Origin: Corallococcus silvisoli
Lineage (GTDB): Bacteria > Myxococcota > Myxococcia > Myxococcales > Myxococcaceae
Length of the DNA: 64,000 nucleotides
Direction of reading: 5' to 3'
Assembly (NCBI RefSeq): GCF_009909145.1
Contig: NZ_JAAAPJ010000012.1
Coordinates: 1 to 64,000 of the forward strand
A program made the position numbers and the translations under genes. Below the pieces are notes generated by a model that saw only the letters and a program-made list of their open reading frames with translations, was not told where the DNA came from and searched no databases. This document shows positions 56,382 through 64,000 of this stretch, piece after piece; positions within the stretch are counted from its first letter, which is position 1; each line of letters starts with the position of its first letter.

Positions 56382-57860
56382 CTAGCGCCGGGGCCCGTCG
56401 GCCCCGGACCGCGCGGCCGCCGCATCCGGCGCATCCGTGTCGCCCGGGCCCGCTCCGGTGTCCGTTCCCTTGGGTGTGGGCGCGCCGGGTTGGGTCGGAA
56501 AGCGGCCGAACAGGCGCTTGAGGGCGCCGCTCTGGCGCTGAAGGTCTCCCGTCCGCACGACGGCCTCCGCGAGCGTCACCAGGACCAGTCCCACGACGCC
56601 GGGCAGGAGCGGCACCACCCAGCCGATGTCCGCCGCCAGCCACGCCACGAACGCCACGTGAGCGACCAGGATCACCGCGGACTGTCCCACCACCCGGCCC
56701 AGGCTTCGCGCGCGCCCCCGCCGCCACAGGAGCAGGCCCAGCACCAGGGCCGTCTCGCCCATGCCCACGAGCGCCGCGCCGCCCGTGGCGCGCAGCACCC
56801 GGCCGGTGCGCAGGTTGTCCATCGCGAAGGCGTGGATCTCCACGCCCGGCACGGCGAGCTGGCCGGGCAGGGTGCTCTGGCCGTGCAAGCCCGTGGCGGT
56901 GACGCCCACGAAGACGGTCTTCTCCCGCAGCGCCAGGTCCAACCCCACCGAGGACGGCCCCGCCGCCAGCACGTCCGCCAGGCTCACGCGCGGCAGCCAG
57001 TCCGGCGCGGGCAACCGCATCAGGGGCGCGCCATCGTCGGTGGACGCCACGCGCAGCAGCGCCTCCGAACGCTCCGGCCACAGGCGCAGCGCGGTCGCCA
57101 GCGCGAGCGACGGCCACGCCTTTCCGCCCACCCCCACCGCGTAGGGATAGCGCCGGATGACGCCGTCCGCGTCCAGCAGCACGTTCAGCGTCCCACTGCC
57201 CCAGGCCGCCAGCCGCAGCGCGGACAGGTTCGTGGACAACCCCTTCGCCTCCAGCCGCAGCCGGTCCGCGCGCAGGGGCACCGCGGTGAGCGGATTGCCT
57301 TCACCGGGCAGGGGCCCCGCGTCCTCGGCCAGGGCCATGCTGCCCAGGATGACGCGGCCCAGGCCGGAGAACGCCTCCGCGAGGCGCGCATCCCCGTCCT
57401 GCGCGTGCAGCCGGGCTTCCAGGTCCGTGGCCAGCGCCGCGCCCTCGGGCGTCCGCGTGAGCCCCGACGCGCGCAGCCGCTCCAGCACGTCCTCGCCCAG
57501 GTCCAGCGCGTCGCGCGACTCCGGTTGGTCGAAGAGGATGTCCACCACCACCGCGTTGGGACGGTGCGCCGCCAGCGCCTGGAAGGCCCGGGCCCAGGTG
57601 GCGCGCGACAGCGGCCAGCGCTCGCCGAGCGCCGCGAGCGCGCGGTCGTCCACCTCCACCAGCACCAGGTCCGCCGTGGTGGGCAGCGGCGGCAACAGCC
57701 GGCTCACCGCGACGTCGTACAGGGCCCGCTCGCCCGGGCCCGGCGCTCCCCCTGTCACCGCCGTGACGACGGCGAGCAGCAGCCCCACGCCCACGCCGAG
57801 CCCCCGCAGCACCGCGGGCGAGGACAGCGAGGACCGGGGAGCGCGGGTAGGCAGCGTCAT
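56382..57860 (-). CDS. CHASE2-domain membrane protein
   Basis: 492 residues. One N-terminal membrane helix (LRGLGVGVGLLLAVVTAV) is followed by an extracytoplasmic CHASE2 sensor domain (about 40-340) with LYDVAVSRLLP, DLVLVEVDDRALAALGERWPL, VVVDILFDQPE and KTVFVGVTATGLHGQSTLP. Three C-terminal membrane helices (about 345-440) and a Pro/Thr/Asp-rich tail follow. CHASE2 usually sits in front of adenylate cyclase, kinase or GGDEF outputs; here no output domain follows, so the protein is a sensor without enzyme. It starts one base after the FecR-domain gene stop, in one operon with FecR and OmpA-type genes. Confidence 0.88.
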   Translation of the reverse strand: MTLPTRAPRSSLSSPAVLRGLGVGVGLLLAVVTAVTGGAPGPGERALYDVAVSRLLPPLPTTADLVLVEVDDRALAALGERWPLSRATWARAFQALAAHRPNAVVVDILFDQPESRDALDLGEDVLERLRASGLTRTPEGAALATDLEARLHAQDGDARLAEAFSGLGRVILGSMALAEDAGPLPGEGNPLTAVPLRADRLRLEAKGLSTNLSALRLAAWGSGTLNVLLDADGVIRRYPYAVGVGGKAWPSLALATALRLWPERSEALLRVASTDDGAPLMRLPAPDWLPRVSLADVLAAGPSSVGLDLALREKTVFVGVTATGLHGQSTLPGQLAVPGVEIHAFAMDNLRTGRVLRATGGAALVGMGETALVLGLLLWRRGRARSLGRVVGQSAVILVAHVAFVAWLAADIGWVVPLLPGVVGLVLVTLAEAVVRTGDLQRQSGALKRLFGRFPTQPGAPTPKGTDTGAGPGDTDAPDAAAARSGADGPRR

Positions 57861-57861
57861 C

Positions 57862-59037
57862 TCATCCAGGGACGTCGAAGCTGAAGATTCGGGAGGGGTA
57901 GCCTACGAAGCCGTCGGCGTCCACCGCCAGCACCCTCCAGAACCATTTGCCCGGACCCGTCGCCGACGCGTCCAGGGTGGGCGTGGCCGTCTCCTGGACC
58001 CGCACGTCGCCCGCGAAGTCCGCCGTCCCCGCCAGCTCCACGCGGTACACCTTCGCCCCGGGGACCGCCTTCCAGACGAGCGCGGGCGCCTTGGGGTAGA
58101 TGCCGCCGCGCGGCCGCTCCAGCGCCGGGGCCGCCAGGAGCGCGCGGGGCGCTTCCGGTGCCTCGGCCGGCTTCGCGCGCGAACCAAAGCCCGCGCCCAC
58201 GTCCACGGAGCCCCTCTCCGCGCCCAGGGCCACCTTGCCCTCCAGCGTCTCCACGCGGCTGGTGCCGTCCTCCTGCTGGGAGACGCGGAAGCGCGTGCCG
58301 CGCACCCCGGCCACCGCGCCGCGCGTGCGCACCTCGAAGGTGGAGCCCGTCCCGCCCGGCGCCGCCTCCGTCTCCACCGTGCCCTTCACCAGGTCCAGGA
58401 GCACCTTGCGCTGGCGCTCGGCCGTCAGCTCCAGCGTGCCCAGGCGCACCGCGCTTTGGGGCGACAGGAACAGGTTGCTGCCATCCGCCAGCGCCAGCTC
58501 CGCGCGGCCGGTGTCGCCCGTCGCCACGAGCTCCCCCGAATACAGCGAGTCACCCGCCACGCGCGGCCGGGGCTCCGCCTCGCCCAGGCGGGCCGTCACC
58601 GGGCCGCTGGCCGTGCGCACCCTGGCCACCGCCGGCTGGGCCGGACGCTCCACGTACGCCAGCTGCAGCTGGCCCGGGGCGCGGGGCTCGTTCATGGGCG
58701 CCACGAAGGACACCCGCGTGCGGGGGATGCCCGCGGACACCAGCACCTCCGCCGCCGCCTTCGCCACCGCCAGGCCCTGGCCGTCCAACCGCTCCGCGTC
58801 CGGCAGCTTCGCGGCCACGGTGATGCTCCGGATGGCGGGGCGTGCCTTCACGGCCTCCGCCACCTCGCGCAGGCACGCCTCCGTCCGGGCGCCCCGGGGC
58901 TCCAGTCGGAGGCCCGTGATCATCCTCCCATCGTCGAACGTCAGGCCGCCGCAGGCGGTGTCCTCCTCCGCGAAGCCCGCCGCGGGAACGGTGCACAGCA
59001 TCAGGGAGAGCAGCAGCGGGGCGCCCGGGGTCCTCAC
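57862..59037 (-). CDS. Exported FecR-domain protein
   Basis: 391 residues from the GTG at 59037, with GGAGG upstream and a 4-bp overlap (GTGA) with the OmpA-type gene. A signal peptide (LLLSLMLCTVPAAGFA) precedes an OmpA-like half domain (VAAKLPDAERLDGQGLAVAKA). A FecR domain follows (about 150-290; ATGDTGRAELALADGSNLFL, FEVRTRGAVAGVRGTRFRV), and the C-terminus looks like a fibronectin-III/sugar-binding type repeat (ALVWKAVPGAKVYRVELAG). FecR-CHASE2 gene pairs are common in proteobacteria and thought to act in envelope sensing. Unlike iron-siderophore FecR there is no sigma-factor neighbour. Confidence 0.87.
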   Translation of the reverse strand: MRTPGAPLLLSLMLCTVPAAGFAEEDTACGGLTFDDGRMITGLRLEPRGARTEACLREVAEAVKARPAIRSITVAAKLPDAERLDGQGLAVAKAAAEVLVSAGIPRTRVSFVAPMNEPRAPGQLQLAYVERPAQPAVARVRTASGPVTARLGEAEPRPRVAGDSLYSGELVATGDTGRAELALADGSNLFLSPQSAVRLGTLELTAERQRKVLLDLVKGTVETEAAPGGTGSTFEVRTRGAVAGVRGTRFRVSQQEDGTSRVETLEGKVALGAERGSVDVGAGFGSRAKPAEAPEAPRALLAAPALERPRGGIYPKAPALVWKAVPGAKVYRVELAGTADFAGDVRVQETATPTLDASATGPGKWFWRVLAVDADGFVGYPSRIFSFDVPG

Positions 59038-61118
59038 GGCGACCCTCCTTCCGCCGAACCGGCGGTCTTCACGATGTTGAACTCCACGCGGCGGTTGTTC
59101 TCGCGTCCGGCCGCGGTGGCGTTGGTGTCCACCGGCTTCGTCTCGCCATGGCCCACCGCCTCCAGGCGCTGCCCCGCGATGCCGCTCTTCATCAGCCAGT
59201 CGCGCACGTGGTTGGCGCGCCGCTGCGACAGGTCCAGGTTCTTCGCGTCGTCGCCCTGGCTGTCCGTGTGGCCCTCCACGCGCACCCGCTCCAGCTCCGG
59301 GTGGGTGCGCAGGATGGAGGCCACCTGCGCCAGCAGCCCGAAGGACTTGGGCAGGATGACGTCCTTGTTGGTGGCGAAGTACACCTTGTCGAGGATGACG
59401 ATGCGCGAGCTCTCCAGGCGCACCTTCGACTCGCCCTGATCCGGGCACCCGTCCTCGTCCTTCACGCCGTTGATGACCTCCGCCTCCAGCGGGCACAGGT
59501 CCTTGTCGTCCGGGATGCCGTCCTGGTCGTTGTCCGGATCCGGGCAGCCATCCTCGTCCTCGAAGCCGTCCAGGTCCTCCGCCACCATCGGGCACCGGTC
59601 CTCGGTGTCCGGGATGCCGTCGCCGTCCATGTCCGCTGGAGCGGGCGCCAGGGCGAGCGGGGCCGGCGGGGCGCCGTTGGCCGTCATCGACTCCGGCAGC
59701 GTGTCCGGGCAGCCGTCCTCGTCGCGGTAGCCGTTCACCGTCTCCGGCTCGGTGGGGCAGATGTCGTTCACGTCGGGGATGCCGTCGTTGTCGTCGTCCG
59801 GATCCAGGCAGCCGTCGTCGTCCTGGAACCCATCGAAGTCCTCGGGGCCCAGCGCGCACGGGGGCGCCGCGGCCACCGGGGCCTTCGTGCCTCCCGGCGT
59901 GTACGTCAGCCCCGCGAGGACGCGGAAGGTGGGCGTGCCATAGCCGCGCGTCAGGCCCGGCCCCGCGCCCACGTTCGCGGCGAACCCCTGGGCGAAGCGG
60001 TACTTCACCGCGCCCAGCACCTCCAGGGGGATCTCCTCCGTGTCGGCCTCCTTCAGGCCCATCGCGCCCTTGAGGGTGGCCTGGGCGGACAGCGCCTGGG
60101 TGATGGGCACCTCGGCGCCCACGCCGAACGCCAGCTCGTTGCCCACGCGCAGGTTGCGCAGCTGCTCCGTCTTGCGCAGGTTGATGCCCACGTTCGCGAG
60201 CAGCCGCAGCGACGGCGTGGCCCACTCACCGGCCACGCGGGGCTGGAAGGTGAGCCCGCTCGCGCCCAGGAAGTGGTCCGCGCCGCCCGTGGGCAGGGTG
60301 AAGGGGGCGAGCACCGCCAGGTTCAGCGCGCCCTCCGACAGCAGGGCCAGCTTGGGCACCACCCGCAGGTCGCCCAGTCCCGTCTTGCCCACGCCGCTCG
60401 CGAACTGCTCCGACACCGCGGCCGCGGGCTCCGAGCCCGTCACCGTCAGGGGCAGCACCAGGCCCACCTCCAGCCGGTCGAAGAGGGACACCGCCCCCAT
60501 CAGGTCCAGGGACACCTGCCGCGCCACGATGCGATAGACGAAGGTGTCCTCGCGCGGGTCATAGAAGTTGAGCGGCTGGTGCGAGTAGTTGAGCGACGCG
60601 CCCACGTTCCACGTCAGGTGCGGCGCGACGCGGGCGCTGTTCAGCCCGAGCACGTCATACGCGCCCGGACCCGGCTTGTACTGCTGCACGTCGATGGCCT
60701 GCGACACCGAGGCCTGGGCCTCCGCCCGCGTCGCGGCACCCAGCGTCAGCCCCACCGCCACCGCCACCGCCACCGTCAGCGCCCGGCCCACGAGGGAGCG
60801 GCGCCGGCCGAGCACCGTGAAGTCATCGTCGGCATCCAGCCGATCCGTGCCGCCCTTCGCCCCGAGGCCGTCGGACAGGCCGTCGGCGTCCATGGCGTCG
60901 TCGCGCCGGTCGGTCTCGGGGGCATGGGTGATGCCGTCGTGGTTCACGTCTTCCTCGCCATCCAGGAGTCCATCATTGTCGTCGTCGGCGTCGCGCGCGT
61001 CGATGAATCCATCGCCACCGGTGTCGATGATCCCATCCAGCCCGTCCAGAATCCCGTCACCGTCGGTGTTGGGGAGGAACGGAGCGAGGCCTCGCTTCCA
61101 TTCGCGGGTATTGCTCAC
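59034..61118 (-). CDS. OmpA-family outer-membrane protein with TSP3 repeats and unusual N-terminal extension
   Basis: 694 residues if begun at GTG 61118 (GGAGG nearby). Residues 1-100 are Asp-rich thrombospondin type-3-like calcium repeats (NTDGDGILDG, DADDDNDGLLDGEED). A signal-peptide-like segment then follows internally (RRRSLVGRALTVAVAVAVG, ending ATRAEA). Next come a beta-barrel region (about 140-420), further TSP3 repeats (DPDDDNDGIPDVNDICP and two more) and a C-terminal OmpA peptidoglycan-binding domain (VYFATNKDVILPKS, VRVEGHTDSQGDDAKNLDLS, NNRRVEF). A more normal start would be GTG 60815 at the hydrophobic segment, but it has no ribosome-binding site. It is the first gene of the OmpA-FecR-CHASE2 operon. 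Confidence 0.82.
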   Translation of the reverse strand: MSNTREWKRGLAPFLPNTDGDGILDGLDGIIDTGGDGFIDARDADDDNDGLLDGEEDVNHDGITHAPETDRRDDAMDADGLSDGLGAKGGTDRLDADDDFTVLGRRRSLVGRALTVAVAVAVGLTLGAATRAEAQASVSQAIDVQQYKPGPGAYDVLGLNSARVAPHLTWNVGASLNYSHQPLNFYDPREDTFVYRIVARQVSLDLMGAVSLFDRLEVGLVLPLTVTGSEPAAAVSEQFASGVGKTGLGDLRVVPKLALLSEGALNLAVLAPFTLPTGGADHFLGASGLTFQPRVAGEWATPSLRLLANVGINLRKTEQLRNLRVGNELAFGVGAEVPITQALSAQATLKGAMGLKEADTEEIPLEVLGAVKYRFAQGFAANVGAGPGLTRGYGTPTFRVLAGLTYTPGGTKAPVAAAPPCALGPEDFDGFQDDDGCLDPDDDNDGIPDVNDICPTEPETVNGYRDEDGCPDTLPESMTANGAPPAPLALAPAPADMDGDGIPDTEDRCPMVAEDLDGFEDEDGCPDPDNDQDGIPDDKDLCPLEAEVINGVKDEDGCPDQGESKVRLESSRIVILDKVYFATNKDVILPKSFGLLAQVASILRTHPELERVRVEGHTDSQGDDAKNLDLSQRRANHVRDWLMKSGIAGQRLEAVGHGETKPVDTNATAAGRENNRRVEFNIVKTAGSAEGGSP

Positions 61119-61179
61119 GCCCTCCTCGCCCGCCCGTCGCGCCCGCGAAGCCGGGGGAGGGCGCGCGGAGGCACGGCGC

Positions 61180-61569
61180 CTAGCGCGGAGCCTCCAGCAG
61201 CTGCGACACGTGCTCCGCCAGGGCGGGCAGCGGCTGGGGCTTGCTCAGCACCAGGTCCACGCCCAGCGCCTGGGCGCGGGTGCCCAGGTCCGGGGTCGCG
61301 AACGCCGTCAGCAGCACCATGCGCGTGTCGGGGGAGGCCTCACGCACTCGCTCCGCGATGATCAGCCCTTCCTCGGACTGCGTGCCGCTCAGGCGCAGAT
61401 CGCTGATGACCAGGTCGTACCGGCCATGCTTCACGCGCTCCAGCGCCTCGTGCAGGTCCGTGGCCGAGTCGACCGCGTAGCCCGCGCTGGAGAAGAAGCG
61501 ACCCAGGACCCAGCACAGCACCGTCTCGTCGTCGATGATCAGCAGGTTCCGGGGCACGCGGGGCGGCAT
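61180..61569 (-). CDS. Stand-alone receiver-domain response regulator A
   Basis: 129 residues from ATG 61569, or 125 from GTG 61557. A complete receiver: acidic pair in LLIIDDETVL, acceptor Asp in LVISDLRLSG, Thr in VLLTAFATPD, Lys in LVLSKPQPLP. No output domain, so it acts by protein contact or as a phosphate sink. A sigma-54-type element (61571-61586) would start transcription near 61560, which favours the GTG at 61557 as the true start. The 13-bp enhancer-like site at 61681 has the same spacing as for receiver B. The OmpA-FecR-CHASE2 operon follows after 61 bp. Confidence 0.85.
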   Translation of the reverse strand: MPPRVPRNLLIIDDETVLCWVLGRFFSSAGYAVDSATDLHEALERVKHGRYDLVISDLRLSGTQSEEGLIIAERVREASPDTRMVLLTAFATPDLGTRAQALGVDLVLSKPQPLPALAEHVSQLLEAPR

Positions 61570-61570
61570 G

Positions 61571-61586
61571 AGCAAGGCCAGGGCCA
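61571..61586 (-). promoter_or_regulatory. Candidate sigma-54 promoter of receiver A
   Basis: On the minus strand the site reads TGGCCCTGGCCTTGCT, one mismatch (A to C) from TGGCAC-N5-TTGCT with exact spacing. It lies 110 bp downstream of the TCCGGAATCCGGA element, the same distance as in the receiver B promoter. Confidence 0.5.
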
Positions 61587-61680
61587 GGGGCGGCGGTGAG
61601 AAGCGGGGATGTGTTTCCAGGGACTTGGCCCCGCGAAACCGCGTCCGCGCGACGGAGGTGTCCAGCTTGCGGATCCATTT

Positions 61681-61693
61681 TCCGGAATCCGGA
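61681..61693. promoter_or_regulatory. Enhancer-like site 1 (TCCGGA-A-TCCGGA)
   Basis: TCCGGAATCCGGA consists of two 6-bp palindromes separated by one base. The identical 13 bases occur at 62257-62269. Position (about 110 bp upstream of a -24/-12 element) and form are those of an upstream activating sequence for an NtrC-type regulator. Confidence 0.5.
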
Positions 61694-61723
61694 CCAGAGT
61701 CTGGAATCGAGCGGGCCGCGTGT

Positions 61724-62134
61724 CTAGCGCATCGGGACGGGATGCGGCAGGTCCTCGTTGGCCGCCGCGGGAATGAGCGCGGACAGGTGGAGGATGAGCA
61801 CCGGCATCAGTTGGGGTTTGGGCAACAGCTTCGTGATGCCGCTCGCCCAGGCCGAGTCCCGGACCTCCTCCAGCGGCAGCGCCGTCATCAACAGCAGCGG
61901 AACGCGGGGGTCCTGCATCCGCAGATCACGAGCGAAGCGCAGCCCCTCGTCCAGGCCGGGCCGCCCGAACGGATGGTCGATGAGGACCGCGTCGAACAGA
62001 TGCGTGTCCAGCAGGCTCCGCGCCTGCGCGTCCGTGCGCGCGGTGAGGACGGTGAAGCCCGCGGCCGTCAGGTGACGCGCCGTCGCCCCACGAACCGGGG
62101 GCTTCGAATCGAGGAGGAGGATTTTGCCGTGCAT
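61724..62134 (-). CDS. Stand-alone receiver-domain response regulator B
   Basis: 136 residues from the ATG at 62134. Receiver features are ILLLDSKPPVRGATARHLTAAG (only one acid of the usual pair is kept), acceptor Asp in AVLIDHPFG, Thr in LLLMTALPLEE and Lys in LLPKPQLMP. The C-terminal tail is short. No ribosome-binding site is visible; the candidate sigma-54 promoter at 62147-62162 predicts a transcript starting about two bases before this ATG, that is, leaderless. The NtrC-type regulator gene lies just upstream on the same strand. Confidence 0.82.
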   Translation of the reverse strand: MHGKILLLDSKPPVRGATARHLTAAGFTVLTARTDAQARSLLDTHLFDAVLIDHPFGRPGLDEGLRFARDLRMQDPRVPLLLMTALPLEEVRDSAWASGITKLLPKPQLMPVLILHLSALIPAAANEDLPHPVPMR

Positions 62135-62146
62135 GCACAGCGACAG

Positions 62147-62162
62147 TGCAGCGGTTGTGCCA
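62147..62162 (-). promoter_or_regulatory. Candidate sigma-54 promoter of receiver B
   Basis: Minus-strand sequence TGGCACAACCGCTGCA has a perfect -24 box (TGGCAC), correct spacing and TGCA at -12. The enhancer-like palindrome at 62257 is 110 bp upstream. Confidence 0.55.
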
Positions 62163-62256
62163 TGCACGGCGTGCCGCGCCAGCCCGAGTCAATGCAAGGG
62201 ATTGAGGGCAGGGCAGGCCCGGGCGTGAGGAGGCGTTTCCATTTTGTGGACCGGAC

Positions 62257-62269
62257 TCCGGAATCCGGA
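62257..62269. promoter_or_regulatory. Enhancer-like site 2 (TCCGGA-A-TCCGGA)
   Basis: The same 13-mer as at 61681. Here a further half-site, CCGGAC (62251-62256), lies directly next to it, so three CCGGA-type units stand in a row. It sits between the NtrC-type regulator gene stop and the receiver B promoter. Confidence 0.5.
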
Positions 62270-62300
62270 CGGCGCCCGCCCATCACCCGCGTACGGCCCG

Positions 62301-63644
62301 TCAGGACCCCTTGTGTTGCCAGCCCTTGATCTTCGCGTAGAGCGAGCTGCGGGAGATGCCCAGCTTCGTGGCCGCGCGCTCCACGTGGCCGCCCTCGCGC
62401 GCCAGCACCCGTTCGATGTGGCGGTGCTCCAGCTCCTCCAGCGTGAGGTCCGCGCCCAGGGACTCCTCCTCGGCGGGGAGCGACTCGAAGCGCAGGGCGC
62501 TCCGGGACAGGCGGGGCGTGCCGGACAGGAGCACGGCGCGCTCCAGCACGTTGCGCAGCTCGCGGATGTTGCCCGGCCAACCGTAGGTCATCAGGGCCCG
62601 CTCCGCGTCCGGCTCCAGCTCCACCTGGCCCCGGCCCCGGGCACGCCCCATCTCCGCGAGGAAGTGGCGGGCGAGCACCGGCACGTCCTCCGCGCGCTCG
62701 CGCAGCGCGGGCACGTGGAGGATGAGGGTGCTGATGCGGAAGTACAGGTCGCTGCGGAAGCGCTTTTCGCGAGAGGCCAGCGACAGGTCCTGGTGCGTGG
62801 CGGCCAGCAACCGGACGTCCACGCGCCGGTCCTTCACGTCGCCCAGCCGCCGGAAGCGCTTCTCCTCCAGCACCTTGAGCAGCTTGGGCTGGACGGCCAC
62901 GTCCATGTCGCCAATCTCATCCAGGAACAGCGTGCCCCGGTCCGCCACCTCCAAGAGGCCCTGCTTCGCGGCCACCGCGCTGGTGAAGGCGCCCTTCTCG
63001 TGTCCGAACAGCTCTGAATCCAGCAGGTCCTTGGACAGCGCGGCGCAGTTCAGGTCCACGAAGGGCGCCTCCTTGCGCGGCCCGCATTCATGCAGCCACC
63101 GCGCGAGCACGCTCTTGCCGCTGCCCGTCTCCCCGGTGATGAGCACCGGGCTGTCGCTGTCGCGCATGCGCTCCGCCTGATCGCGAAGCGCGGTGATCGC
63201 GGGGCTCGTGCCCAGGAAGGGATCCACCTGCGTGCGCGCGGTGCGCGAGCGGTCCGCCAGCTGCCGCTGCCGCTCGCGCCGCTGGGCCACCAGCCGCTCC
63301 AGCACCACCTTCAGCACCGCCAGCTCCACGGGCTTGGTGAGGAACTGCTCGGCGCCCTCCTTCACGGCCTGGACCGCCAGCTCGATGGAGCCGTGGCCCG
63401 TCAGCACCACCAGGGGCACGGCCGCGTCCAGCTCCTTGAGCCGGGGCAAAAGCTCCAGCGCCGTGCCATCCGGCAGCCGGTAGTCGATGACGGCCACGTC
63501 GGGCCGGTGGGCGCGGAAGCCCTCCTGGGCTTCGGCCACGCTGGTGGCCTCGGCCACGTCGAACCCGTGCTGGGTGAGGTAGCCCTTCATGCCCAGGCGG
63601 ACGCCGGGCTCGTCGTCCACGAGCAGGATGCGGGTGCGGGTCAT
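62301..63644 (-). CDS. NtrC-family response regulator with variant GAFTSA loop
   Basis: 447 residues. Receiver (about 4-118; LLVDDEPG, acceptor Asp in AVIDYRLPDG, Lys in LTKPVEL); sigma-54 AAA+ domain (about 145-370) with GETGSGKS, GTLFLDEIGDM and an R-finger region; Fis-type helix-turn-helix VERAATKLGISRSSLYAKIK. The sigma-54 contact loop reads GAFTSA, with the second Gly replaced by Ser. ATG at 63644 overlaps the kinase stop by 4 bp (ATGA). The phosphoreceiver and kinase gene form one operon. The neighbouring enhancer-like sites and -24/-12 elements are its likely targets, provided the variant loop is functional. Confidence 0.92.
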   Translation of the reverse strand: MTRTRILLVDDEPGVRLGMKGYLTQHGFDVAEATSVAEAQEGFRAHRPDVAVIDYRLPDGTALELLPRLKELDAAVPLVVLTGHGSIELAVQAVKEGAEQFLTKPVELAVLKVVLERLVAQRRERQRQLADRSRTARTQVDPFLGTSPAITALRDQAERMRDSDSPVLITGETGSGKSVLARWLHECGPRKEAPFVDLNCAALSKDLLDSELFGHEKGAFTSAVAAKQGLLEVADRGTLFLDEIGDMDVAVQPKLLKVLEEKRFRRLGDVKDRRVDVRLLAATHQDLSLASREKRFRSDLYFRISTLILHVPALRERAEDVPVLARHFLAEMGRARGRGQVELEPDAERALMTYGWPGNIRELRNVLERAVLLSGTPRLSRSALRFESLPAEEESLGADLTLEELEHRHIERVLAREGGHVERAATKLGISRSSLYAKIKGWQHKGS

Positions 63645-64000
63645 GATGCCTGCGACTTCAAGGTGGAGCCGGCGTCGGCGGCCGGGGTCAGGGCGGGCAG
63701 CAGGATGGTCACCTCGGCGCCTCCCTGGGGGTGGTTGGACAGGCGGATGCGCCCCTGGTGCTCTTCCAGGATGCGCTGGACGATGGAGAGTCCCAGGCCG
63801 GTGCCGCCCCGGCGCTTGCTGAAGAAGGGCTCGAAGACGTGCGGGAGATCCTCGCTCCTGAACCCGGGCCCTCCGTCGTGGATGGTGCAGCGCACCCAGG
63901 GGCGGCCCGCCTCCTCCACGGCCTGGGCCGTCACGGACACGGTGCTGCCCTGGGGCGAGTGCTGCACGGCGTTCTCCACCACGTTGCGGAAGACGTGGAA
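63641..64000 (-). CDS. Sensor histidine kinase, C-terminal part (cut by the right edge)
   Basis: About 119 residues of the ATPase domain are present: N-box FRNVVENAVQHSPQG, G1 HDGGPGF, F-box FEPFFSKRRGG and G2 GGTGLGLSIVQRILEEH. The N-terminal sensor and the phosphoacceptor His are beyond the window. Its stop overlaps the start of the NtrC-type regulator gene by 4 bp, so it is that regulator's cognate kinase. The sequence of the ATPase domain is clearly different from HK1 and HK2. Confidence 0.9.
   Translation of the reverse strand, partial: FHVFRNVVENAVQHSPQGSTVSVTAQAVEEAGRPWVRCTIHDGGPGFRSEDLPHVFEPFFSKRRGGTGLGLSIVQRILEEHQGRIRLSNHPQGGAEVTILLPALTPAADAGSTLKSQAS

Noticed and set aside
59034..61118. 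FecR-type iron-uptake signalling locus
   Set aside because: There is no adjacent TonB-dependent receptor or ECF sigma gene. The FecR domain here is in the secreted FecR/CHASE2 arrangement.

Overview
This is a high-GC chromosomal window that looks myxobacterial (Myxococcota, Myxococcus/Corallococcus-like). The evidence is a C-terminal tail resembling the MYXO-CTERM sorting signal, a complete gene set for the alternative isovaleryl-CoA (AIB) pathway described in Myxococcus xanthus, several sigma-54-dependent NtrC-type regulators, OmpA proteins with thrombospondin-type-3 repeats, and a modular PKS/NRPS. The genus is inference. I saw no rRNA, tRNA, CRISPR array, intact insertion sequence or phage.

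Left part (1-23.5 kb). An RDV-repeat secreted protein is followed on the minus strand by a kinase/regulator pair (HK1-RR1), a Pal-like lipoprotein and a DUF3014 protein. A glutathione peroxidase diverges from HK1. A sulfur block follows: a persulfide dioxygenase-like hydrolase and two YeeE/YedE half-permeases. Next come a sigma factor with its own zinc finger, a beta-carbonic anhydrase and a short endonuclease V. A lower-GC stretch of about 1.1 kb carries only a small ORF and precedes a transposase relative with an eroded catalytic core and a GH18 protein with altered catalytic residues. Housekeeping-type enzymes follow, then a SET-domain/methyltransferase fusion, a ferritin-like lipoprotein, a sigma factor, and a peroxiredoxin/AhpD cassette with a divergent second AhpD-like gene.

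Centre (23.5-47.7 kb). Three co-directional, tightly coupled genes (23786-40385) encode a PKS/NRPS line: ACP-KS-AT-AT-DH-ACP / KS-AT(dead)-ACP / KS-AT-DH(altered)-ACP-Cy-A-PCP-TE. No ketoreductase or enoylreductase is visible. The Cy domain and the A-domain pocket point to a cysteine-derived thiazoline. The first protein has a split loading module, and the second has lost its AT active site. Two extracytoplasmic proteins follow. The AIB operon (aibR-aibA-aibB-aibC-mvaS) is on the opposite strand. Its TetR regulator is preceded by two identical palindromic operators. The operon makes isovaleryl-CoA, a plausible starter unit for the PKS, but that link is inferred.

Right part (47.8-64 kb). HK2-RR2 is a paralogue of HK1-RR1. 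It is followed by a pseudo-receiver, a DUF6232-like membrane protein, a luciferase-like flavoprotein, a REC-GAF-PAS-GGDEF protein with a degenerate GGDEF, a zinc-ribbon protein with an L7/L12-like domain, and a minus-strand OmpA-FecR-CHASE2 operon. Upstream of these lie two stand-alone receivers and a further NtrC-type regulator with its kinase, which is cut by the window edge. The two receiver genes share a 13-bp enhancer-like palindrome placed at exactly the same distance (110 bp) from a sigma-54-type -24/-12 element, so the adjacent NtrC-type regulator is the obvious candidate activator.
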